From NCBI GenBank assembly GCA_963693315.1, contig OY856187.1, positions 423,886,429 through 423,950,428 of the forward strand: DNA of 64,000 nucleotides, written 5' to 3'. Positions 55,400 through 64,000 of the stretch are shown here, piece after piece. The position numbers were made by a program, and so were the translations under genes. The notes beneath the pieces are model-generated. The model was given only the letters and a program-made list of their open reading frames with translations, was not told the origin of the DNA and made no database searches. Origin of the DNA: Diogma glabrata (taxonomy: Eukaryota; Arthropoda; Insecta; Diptera; Cylindrotomidae). Each line of letters opens with the position of its first letter. Within the stretch, counting starts at the first letter, position 1.

Positions 55400-58195
55400 C
55401 AGAGACCACCGCCCAACTTAAATTACAAACGAGAATTGACAGAATTGTTAGTACCGGTTAGTACCTACCCTTTGGCGTTTTGACATTTAGGCAACTGGAA
55501 GTTCTTTAGATACAGATGGAAGTTCTTTAGATATACATGGACGTACTCATAGGCAATTAAAAGGAACAATTCCGCTATGGAGAGATACAAACAAATTCGT
55601 TTTATCGAAAATTTTAAATTCTTGGATACTCGCTTAGTAAGATTTAACAAATAAAATGATAGTTGGAACTTGAAAGACACCCATGAGGCTATTGTTATTA
55701 GATATTATTGGACAAACTGCTACAGGAACCGCTGAGAATCTTCTATGCTTTCCGAGGCTGTGGACTCTGCAATACAACTGTATTATTTTATTTTTTAATT
55801 GTAGTTGAATCTTCATTCTTCAGTGACATTGGCTCGTATGAAAATCAATTTAATTAAGCATTTTTTTTATAGAAAAAAGCTTACTTATAACAACAATAAC
55901 AAGTAACTAGAAGATTTTTAAATGGCAACGTTAACCTCCATATTTAATTTACCGCACCGCCAAAATAAAAGGCGTAACATCTTCAACTATTATCAAAATT
56001 TTAACCGCGTCCATCATCTTAAATCAATATTTTATTATTCAATTAATATTATACATGACATTGTTTTCGACTTTATTTTATTATTTTTTGTTGAATTGAA
56101 ATTGTTGATTTTTATCAAATTAAAATTAGAAACTATCAGTTAAATTAGTTAAAGATTAAAAAAAAAGAAAAATCTATAATTAGCTTTAGATATAACATAT
56201 GATAGAAAAGGAAAACCTTATATCCTTTGTAAAAAGTACTGGCAAAAAAATGGTTGTCATAATTTTAATTACATATATGAAATATTATTTACCTTTTAGA
56301 TACAATTTTACTGTTCCAAATCTATTTGATCGATAGAAAATTGTTAATTATCACTTTAAATTAATTATTTTATTACTTATATATTTCCACTGATAAATAC
56401 ACTTTCAATCACTTCGGTTTATTCAAATTATAACGGGTGAGATTTTAATGTTTATCACTTTTTTAATTTAATTTAACTAACTTAATTGTCATATAAATAA
56501 TAAAACTAAAGTTAATTTCGTTTAATTAGATATATTTTTTAAAATAAAGAAACCAATTATTTTATGAAGAGATGATTTTTTTTTAAAGAAGATGGCGGCT
56601 GTAAAAAACAACAACCGTCCGTCAACACACAAATTATTGAAACCTTTCCGATTGTAAAATCAAATAACCCGACAACACCAAAAAAAATGAAAATAATATA
56701 AAAAAGAAACACCTTCCTCTCTTCTACTTCTTATTTTCTTTTAATATTTTCTTCCTTCTTCTTCTTATATGTATAATGTATTTTCACAAGAATTTAGACA
56801 ATTTTTTTTACATATATATATATTTATGAATAATGAAATTTTAATTTTTTTCACTTTTCTTTCCATTTTAATTGTAATTTATTTTAATTTGATTGTTTTT
56901 GTGATTAATAATAATTTTTGTGATCATAAAACTATTTTACTAATTTTTTAGCATGCCACCACAAAAAAAAATTTACCACTTGTGTTTTCAAATTGTCGTG
57001 CCAACTGCCATCTCAATGCTCTAATTTGTTTTGCAACGGTGACGGACGGAAAAACAACAACAATAAAATAATAAAAAAGAGATACGAAAACCAATACAAT
57101 CAAAAATTTAGTGGTTGGATTCTACAATTCATAAAATATTATACACATGGTAGGCAATATACCGGAAATAAATACAGAGAATATAAATATTTTTATTTGT
57201 TTACATGAGAAATTGTACTCATCTATATAGATTGGTTTAAAGAGTACTAGAGAGGAGAAAGAGAGTTCATTCATAATTTTTTATTTATATATATTTATAA
57301 TTTAAAACCGAACAATAAATAAACCGCAACCGTAATTAGCTGTTGGATTACAGTAAAAAAAAAGTAAAAGTATGAATTGTATTTATAACACAATTTATTA
57401 TTTTATTTATTTTATTATCATAAAAATTTGTTATACAGATTTTCGATATCACACAAAATTTTATTATTTAATTATAGATCCAATTCGAACAATTAAATTT
57501 CGATAACACTACAAATTTTGTTTTTCTAATTGTAATATTTATATCTAATGTATTTTAAATATTGAATATAATAAGTACATAATTAATCAAATGGAATGAA
57601 TACAAAAAAAAAATATATTAAGGAATAAATTTTTATATAAAAACTTTTATTTGAAACAAAAGATTCAAAATATCGATTTCGTTCGAAAAAGATTTAAGAG
57701 TTTGGTGGGAAAATTTTAGGTTTGATAAATTTCCATTTTTGGACATCAACACTATTGTTATTGAATTACAAAAAACAAACTATTTATTTAAAGTTTTAGC
57801 TATTCAAGATCTATCACCAAACTTTTGTATATAATCTTGGCAATCGTAAAAATGAAAGAAGTAAATTTGGTAAGATTTAGAAAATTGGCTGTTTAAATTG
57901 TATATATCGACAAATCTACTATGGTTTTCCGCATAACAGTTAGATGTTAATCCATCTGCAACTTACGACTAAAACATAGAGTCTAAATAAATACATATAT
58001 ATTTAACTAAAATTTATGTTTAATAACACAAAAATCACAATTTTAAAGAATTAAAATATATTGCAAATTGATTTCTTTCTTCGAAAAAAAAACTAATCTA
58101 TATCGTAAAGTAATAATGAAATTTTTTTGAATCTTTGGCAACATAAATTCTATTACTTTTTTAGATTCAAATTTTGTCGTTGTATTACAAAACGA
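55400..58195. other. AT-rich region, partly AVL9 3' UTR
   Basis: The part next to 58196 should be the AVL9 3' untranslated region; TTTTATTT at about 57645 would be a polyadenylation signal on the minus strand. On the plus strand, AAAGAAGATGGCGGCTG at 56592 opens a 21-codon frame (MAAVKNNNRPSTHKLLKPFR) near a GTAAAA donor-like site. It could be a first exon of an unseen gene, but nothing else supports it. A pyrimidine-rich CTTCTTCTT tract lies at 56712-56768. Confidence 0.35.
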
Positions 58196-58554
58196 TTACA
58201 CTGTAAATATATGACGATTCGAATCAAAATTTTCAGCTTCTTCCGCTAACTCAATTGTCTTCTTATTAGTTTTTAAAATATTTTCATCTGTTTTACTGTT
58301 TTTCTGACTATAATTTACTTGTTCATTATTTACACAAATTTTTTCAACATTCTTATCCTCTTCTAGTCCTTCATCAGCTACAATTATGTTTACTTGTTGA
58401 TCATTGTTTTCACACAATTGGGTATGTGAACTTGAGTTTTTTATTACTGATGGCTCTTCTTCGGTTGATTGAGAGTTTTGTAATATTGGTGGTGAGGTTG
58501 TGATTGATGACCACCAATTTGAAAATGCGCCTTTGGCAGTAGAAAGAGCCCCAC
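58196..58554 (-). CDS. Avl9: AVL9, last exon
   Basis: It follows acceptor TACTTAACAG. GALSTAKGAFSNWWSSITTS leads into a tail rich in Asn, Glu, Gln and Lys that ends SNRHIFTV. Confidence 0.88.
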
Positions 58555-61500
58555 CTGTTAAGTAAAATTTTTATTTGATATTGCTTTATATTTATCTGAT
58601 TTATGTGCAAGAATAACTCACCTACAGCTTTACTTGTATTATTAACAGCCTGATTGAGTTTTCGTCCACTCTCCGTATTCTGCATTGTTCTGTAAAAATA
58701 CTTTATTTATGACTTTTTTAACCAATTGTCAACTTTTAAAATCCACTTACTGTGCAATTCTCAACTTCATATCCGCTACGGAAAGTGTTCCTGCGAACGG
58801 ATGTCCCATTGGTATACTCTCAAATATTGAATCATCCGGACGCTTCTCAAACCATTCCTGAAAGCATTGGGTCTTTTTCCATGCGATAATAAAACTACCA
58901 TTAAAATGCTCTATCTCTTTACAATTATCGTTGAACAATGATGTTTTTAGCATGGCCACCATATAACCTTGAAATTGTTCTCTAATCCAGGCTTCACTCC
59001 CCTCCGCATCCTCTTTTGGATTCGTAGCATGACGAATAATAAAATCAATAAAACGTAGATCTTCCGTTGTTAATTGTAACTGTTTACGTAGCTCATGATC
59101 TTGTGTTTCCATAATAGCAGCATCAACATTTATTAAAACATCGGCCAATTGTTTTTTCTGTTGAAATAATATATTTGATGTTCCAATAATATAGCCTAGT
59201 ACAGATGAATCAGTTAATAGATCCATGTAGGGAAGAGATAAATATGGTAGACATAGATTTCCATGTTGAAATATTGGTATTGGTGCGTTCCAAGTTGAAG
59301 GTTTTAATGCACATAACGGAGCTAAACTGGTAGCTAATTGTAAAAAAAAGATTTGAATGATAGTTAATTGATTTTTGCAACGGTTGGTTCTTCGTCGCCG
59401 TCATCGTTTTATAGTAGCCAAGGATCTTGGGTACTACTTGGGTACAAGGTAGTTGGGTACTATTAAGGACGCGTTGGACGCCAAAGAAGAATGGAAAACT
59501 AAACAATTGATACACGCATGTGATAAAATGTGACATAAGACAATATTTCATGATAAAACGGAGGAAATAAAAGAATCATTTCTTTGAGCAAGCAATAGTG
59601 CGGCATTATCTAGAAATGGGCTAGTGCTATCTCACGTGAACTCGTATGCCAATAGTAGCGACTGCAGTACACGTGGTTGTCATACCCGAAGATCAACAAT
59701 TTACTGTGGCTGGGAGCAGTAGAGCATCAGTTCCAGCAGAAAGTGACACTGTGCCAATTAGAGTTGATAAGAGTAGACCGCATATAGGGCTACCTATAGG
59801 TCCTTGGTCTACCTATAGGACCGCATATAGGTCCTCTACCACCTGTAGGCCAGCTTGGAGGGCTGGACGACCCACTGAGGCGAGGACCTGGAATGGAAAC
59901 AGAAGATCCCAATCGTCGGAGCAGAAAACGTGAAACGGGCCAGAGTCTACGACACCGCAGGACAATACACAAAAGAAACCTAGGATAGCCACCCGTCAGG
60001 ACAGAGAGCAACACCATCTCAATCACCACCTTTGATGGTGTTATTAAGGCAAGTAAGTTGGCTATTCTGGATGTGAATTATCCCCAGACGATGCTTAGTG
60101 CAGAGGAGCTGGGGTTAATCGAAGCAGGACTAGTATCCAATTCCTCACAAGATTACCGTCTTTCTCCCAAGGTGTGCTGGGCAGACCAGGAAGAAATCCC
60201 TCGCTCTCCCAGAGGGGCAAACCGGTGGCTTATTTGTTAAGGAGTGGAAGCTGTCATGAAGTCGGGATGAGGGCACAGGCCAACTCCTGACGGCACTATT
60301 TGACGACAGGGCAAAAACAGCCTTATCGGGAGTGGGAAATACTCTCAACTAACGGTTTGACAAAGTTATTGTTCATGGACCTAGAAGTGCAACAGCAGAA
60401 GGTACAAGGGAAAAGGAAGCTGGTGGCATCTCGAAGGAAGTACCTCAGATATCACCACAGATCAGGGAGGCAGCCGCAACATTAACGACACCCAGTGAGG
60501 TGGCAAATATGGTTGTGGAAGAGGAAGAGGATGCTTCTGCAGAGGATTGCAGTGGTATCGAAGAAGTGGGATCGAGGAGGAGGAGGTTGTTGATGAATGA
60601 AGGGGCAGGTACGCCCCTCTTCGAAAAACTCTAAAGGATGAGTGGCCCAAGTGAATGTCCACCACGCCAAAGCAGCTTCAGCTGTTGTAGCCAGAACATT
60701 CACTAAGAAACGGCCAGGGCTCACGCTGATACAGGAACCCTTGATCCACAAAAACAGGGTGAAGGGCCTTGCAAACAGCGAGGCAAAGATAGTATGGGAT
60801 ACTAATGCAAACTCACCTAGAGCGTGCATTATGATAAGGAAAAACATTAATATATTTGTCTTTCAGATTTTCTTACCAGGGACTTGGTGGCTATATCAAC
60901 TTCCATCACACTAGGAGGCATTCGCCGACAGTTAGTGGTAGCATCAGTATACTGTGCAGGAGACGGAGTACTGATACCGCCCAAGAAGGTACAGGGGCTG
61001 GTGGAATGGTTCAACAAGAAGTGGCCTCTAATAATCGGGTGTGATGCAAATGGTCACAGCGAAACATGGGGAAGTACGGATACAAACCAAAGAGGTGAGT
61101 TTCTGTTAGAATTTTAAGTTAAAGAAAACCTAAGCGTGTTTAACGTCGGGAACACACCCACTTTTGTCACAAGGGCAAGACAGGAAGTGTTAGATTTAAA
61201 GGTATGAAGTACCAATGTAGGACAGTGTATAACGTACTGGAGGGTCTCAAATGAACCCTCCTTGTCGGATCATAGAATGATTCTGTTTGATCTGGAAAGT
61301 ACGAAAGAGGAATCACCCCCGGTTCGGAACCCCAGGAACACAAAGTGGGATCAATTTGAGGAGAATCTAAAAGAAGGTCTGCAGCTAGTAACCGTTAGAG
61401 AGACAGTAAAACACTATGCCGCGCTGGAACAAGCTGTAGCTGTGGTAAACCTCGCAATCACCAAGGCGTTCGAAGACTGCTGCCCAATTACTAAGGTAAA

Positions 61501-64000
61501 AGAGCAAAAGGACGCGTTTTGGTGGAGCAAGGAGTTGTCAAAATTAAGAACAGAAGTACGGAGGCTCTTTAATAGAGCAAAACAATCCGAAAACTGGGAA
61601 GAGTTTCAAGAGAGATCAGGATGGCAAAGAGGGGCAGCTTTAGAACCTTCTGTGATAATATCTCTGCAACGCCTGTAGCGGTTAAGCTACATAAAACTTT
61701 GGCCAAGGACAGTGTCGAGATTAAAACTTCGTTGAGAACGTCGGATGGAACGCATACGGAAGATGAGCAAGAGAGTTGTGATCGACAACCACATATGGAC
61801 CAATATCTTGGTGAGTTCGCCTTTGCAAGATAGTCAACATGCGTACAGAACGGGCAGATCAACGGAAACCTCGTTGTTCAGTTTGACGAAAGAATTAGAG
61901 AAGGCAGTGTACAACAAAGAAGTTGCTGTCTGTGCCTTTTTGGACAATGAAGGAGCTTTTGATAATACCTCGCATGGAGCAGTCAAGAAGGCTCTAAGCG
62001 GGAAAAAGTTGACAGCTCCACAACTGACTGGATGTGTGAGATGCTGAGAACTAGAGTAGTAGACACCAAGGCTGGTGATTGTAAAATCAGCCCTGGTACC
62101 ACTAGGGGCTGTCCGCAAGGTGAGGTCTTATCACCGCTCATGTGGAGTCTAGTGGTGGATGAAGTTCTAGTTGTATTAAGTAACAAGGGCATTAAATGTC
62201 TTGGGTACGCAGATGATATTGTCATTATTGCCAGAGGGAAGTTCGAAGAAACACTCTGTGATATTGTACAGAGGGGACTGAATCTGGTAGACACCTGGTG
62301 CACATCTGTGGGACTAAAACTCAATCTGAGTAAAACTACGATACTCCCATTCACCAAGAAAAGAAAACTCAGTATGACGCCAATCATATTGAAGGGCTTC
62401 TTAATTGAATATGCACAGGAGATTAAATATCTGGGAGTAGTTCTAGATAGTAAACTCCTATGAAGAAACCACATGGAAACGGTGGTAAGCAAAGCCGTAA
62501 GAGCTCTGATGGTATGCAAAAATCTTGCGGGTAAAACATGGCGGTGCAGCCCAAGTATCTTAAGGTGGATGTATACCATGATAGTGAGACTAGCCATCAC
62601 TTACGGAGCAGTCGCATGAAACAAAAGAGCCCAACTTAACGCTGGAAGACTAAATTGGAAAAGGTTCAGAGGCTGGCTGGCATCTGCATCACGGGAGCAA
62701 TGAGAACATGTCCTATCGCATCAATGGAGATACTGTTAGGACTTGTTCCTAGACCTTCAGGTCGCAGTGCTACTTGAACTGCAAGTCTCAAGGCCCTCCA
62801 ATAAAAAAAAAAATAGCGTAGCAAGGGAAACCATACTGAGATTCAGCATGCAGGGTATGAGAAAGGGAAAAATTATCGAGTCTAAATATCGAGAAAGTCT
62901 TTCCATGGAGAACTCCTTGCTTGAGTTTCCTAAAGACGGAATGATAAAGCAGTTCAACTTCGACGGCACCTACCAAAGCGCCTTCCATGCCGAAATATGT
63001 GCTATCGAAAGGTGCGCAGCCTTCAGCTTAGGACGGAAATACAAAAACAAGAGAATCGCCATATCGTCGGATAGCCAAACAGCAGTTAATGCGTTAAGCT
63101 CATACACCATCACATCCAAAATTGTTGGAGACTGCGTGAGCAAGCTAAACAAGCTTGGGGATAATAAAAAAGTTACAGTTTACTGGATATCTGGTCATGC
63201 GGGATCGCTGGTAATGAAGAAGCCGACAAATTAGCAAGGCGAGGTGCTTTAATATCTTTTGTCGGTCCACGACCATTTTGTGGATTGGGGACAAAAACCA
63301 TCCACGAAAGATGAGAGAAGTAATTATGATGAAATGGTCCATAATCTAAAACAACACCGCGGGCTTAAGGCAGTCCAAGGAGTTGATTGGACAGTTTAAT
63401 CAAACGAGATCAGTAATGTACTCCAGGCTGAATAGGAACAACCTGAGAATAATGACAGGGGTTCTTACAGGACACTAAACTAAGAAAACAGCTTAAGAAC
63501 ATTGGGGTGGAGCCGAGGGACGAATGTAGATTTTGTCTATTAGAAGAAGAAACCCCAGCCCATTTTCTCAAAGATTGGAGAGCCTTGATCTACACGAGAA
63601 GGTTGCATCTGGGGTGAGTATAATATTTAGGGACATGACCTGCATAAACTTAACCCTCTCCATGTCGTGAAATTCCTATGGGAGGCTGGATTGAAGGAGG
63701 TGCTCTAATACTGGGTATTCACCAGGGAGTAGTAGGGTGGGGAACAATAGATCATTTTGGTCGCAGTACAACATATCACCACCGAATTTAATCTTAATCT
63801 TAACACATAAGACGCAAATAATAAGAAAAATTCAAACGTTTTACTTACACGCAAGGGCGTCAACACTGACATCTCTTGGTAATGAACTTTTATCCGATCG
63901 TTTCCCTAATTCCAATTCATTTGTTGAACTACTACTATTCTGTTTTTGAAATGATTTTTCCTTAACCTCAACATCTACTATACTTTCGTCATTATTTGAA
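58196..64000 (-). CDS. Avl9: AVL9 homologue, C-terminal half (spliced, 5' end outside)
   Basis: Exons are 64000-63849, 59333-58751, 58689-58622 and 58554-58196. All junctions are GT/AG and keep one frame. The product continues RDVSVDALA, STSLAPLCALKPSTWNAPIP, GNLCLPYLSLPYMDLLTDSS, YIIGTSNILFQQKKQLADVL, LRKQLQLTTEDLRFIDFIIR, MGHPFAGTLSVADMKLRIAQ, TMQNTESGRKLNQAVNNTSK and AVGGALSTAKGAFSNWWSS, then an acidic low-complexity tail. These blocks are characteristic of the AVL9 family. AVL9 proteins are DENN-related factors of late secretion, epithelial polarity and cell migration. The N-terminal DENN-like part lies beyond the window. The large intron (59334-63848) holds an antisense LINE. Confidence 0.9.
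58622..58689 (-). CDS. Avl9: AVL9, 68-nt exon
   Basis: It reads TMQNTESGRKLNQAVNNTSK AVG between acceptor TATTTTTACAG and donor GTGAGT. Confidence 0.9.
58751..59333 (-). CDS. Avl9: AVL9, 583-nt exon
   Basis: It follows acceptor TTTTTTTTACAATTAG and ends at donor GTAAGT after MKLRIA. The ATG at 59226 within it is internal, since the conserved LCLPYLSLPYMDLL runs across that position. Confidence 0.9.
60642..61300 (+). pseudogene. LINE H endonuclease
   Basis: The frame opens VNVHHAKAASAVVARTFTKK, GLTLIQEP and WDTNANSPRACIMI. It shifts near 60865 to VAISTSITLGGIRRQLVVAS and WPLIIGCDANGHSETWGSTD, then GNTPTFVTRARQEVLDL. The catalytic SDHR block falls at about 61262. The D-AN-H and SDH residues of an AP-like endonuclease are present, but frameshifts and a stop (after EFLLEF) break it. 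Confidence 0.85.
61262..62463 (+). pseudogene. LINE H linker and reverse transcriptase, internally deleted
   Basis: After SDHRMILFDLES the linker reads KEQKDAFWWSKELSKLRTEV. RT resumes at SSPLQDSQHAYRTGRSTETS; the finger region with the N-YRPIS block is missing, so several hundred bases were deleted. Motif A is altered (AFLDNEGAFDNTSHGA, usually DIEGAFD). Motif B is GCPQGEVLSPLMWSLVVDEV. Motif C is CLGYADDIVIIARG. KTTILPFTKKRK and IKYLGVVLDSKLL follow. Confidence 0.85.
62743..63600 (+). pseudogene. LINE H RNase H and C-terminal cysteine/histidine domain
   Basis: FHAEICAIERCAAF, IAISSDSQTAVNALSSY and VTVYWISGHAGSLVMKKPTN give the E, D and W-I-GH parts of RNase H. The last GNEEAD block is frame-shifted. 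From 63420 RLNRNNLRIMTGVLTGH and ECRFCLLEEETPAHFLKD give the Cys-Cys-His segment near the end of ORF2. Confidence 0.85.
63849..64000 (-). CDS. Avl9: AVL9, upstream exon (cut by window edge)
   Basis: It reads NDESIVDVEVKEKSFQKQNS, then ELGKRSDKSSLPRDVSVDAL, to a GTAAGT donor in phase 1. The next exon at 59333 requires phase 1. The low-complexity Ser/Asn/Glu stretch is a linker before the conserved C-terminal half. Confidence 0.8.

Larger units (their letters stand above)
59640..63802 (+). mobile_element. LINE H: LOA/I-type retrotransposon in an AVL9 intron
   Basis: ORF1 remnants come first (59640-60640, with KASKLAILDVNYPQTMLSAE, the gag-like end). Then follow endonuclease, reverse transcriptase, RNase H and a cysteine/histidine C-terminus on the plus strand. 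It ends near 63785-63802 in TTAATCTTAATCTTAAC, a short tandem tail rather than poly-A, as in I-type LINEs. It lies antisense to AVL9 between exon ends at 59333 and 63849, so it is spliced out with the intron. The 5' boundary is approximate (59400-59640). Repeated ACCTATAGG words occur at about 59787-59845. Confidence 0.85.

Noticed and set aside
56592..56657. MAAVKNNNRPSTHKLL mini-frame as a gene start
   Set aside because: The context around the ATG is good, but the frame is 21 codons and no partner exon was found.

Overview
The window is about 64 kb of AT-rich, transposon-dense eukaryotic DNA with small exons scattered through long introns. It looks like an insect, most likely a brachyceran fly. 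The reasons are a MADF-BESS protein (a family greatly expanded in flies), a Tousled-like-kinase exon with fly-like residues, and many Jockey/CR1-, LOA/I- and RTE-type LINEs next to pogo/Tigger DNA transposons. There are no operons or rRNA genes, and I recognise no tRNA genes. Every host gene I can support is on the minus strand.

Host genes. (1) 58196-64000, minus: the 3' half of an AVL9 orthologue. Four exons join in frame with good splice sites, and the first recognised intron carries a LOA/I-type LINE of about 4 kb in the antisense orientation. (2) 40994-41697, minus: a MADF-BESS protein in three exons. A start-codon exon at 47991-48052 matches its phase and probably supplies the N-terminus. 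(3) 23222-23307, minus: one 86-nt exon of Tlk (Tousled-like kinase). A candidate 33-nt exon at 7083-7115 is phase-compatible with it but unproven.

Transposons, left to right: hAT/ZBED transposase remnant (76-721); foldback repeat (2226-2824); TGGCC-word repeat islands (3522-4310 and 11430-11868); a complete pogo/Tigger element with an intact 421-aa transposase (7998-11018); an inverted-repeat element with a 77-bp perfect hairpin inserted in one arm and a piece of acidic coding sequence inside (11870-13836); two LINEs head to tail (15868-19560); a MITE with perfect 22-bp ends (20975-21172); LINE scraps (21390-22460); a small inverted repeat holding a hammerhead-ribozyme-like core (25238-25344); two more head-to-tail LINEs (25360-27380); a TA microsatellite of about 440 bp (28439-28878); a 1.3-kb repeat (32430-33770) with an inverted copy at 44330-45590; a Tigger-like non-autonomous element broken by an RTE-like LINE (33922-36176); a paired-HTH transposase fragment next to two GC-centred palindromes (42566-43291); decayed LTR-like direct repeats (45545-51000); and a crowded LINE block (48815-53995) whose last member keeps an intact 445-aa reverse transcriptase frame on the minus strand.

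The genes do not form a shared pathway. The window is best read as introns and intergenic DNA around AVL9, the MADF-BESS gene and Tlk, filled by successive and often nested transposon insertions. Several insertions can be ordered in time because one interrupts another. The possibly functional mobile genes are the Tigger transposase (9330-10595) and, less likely, the reverse transcriptase at 52520-53857.
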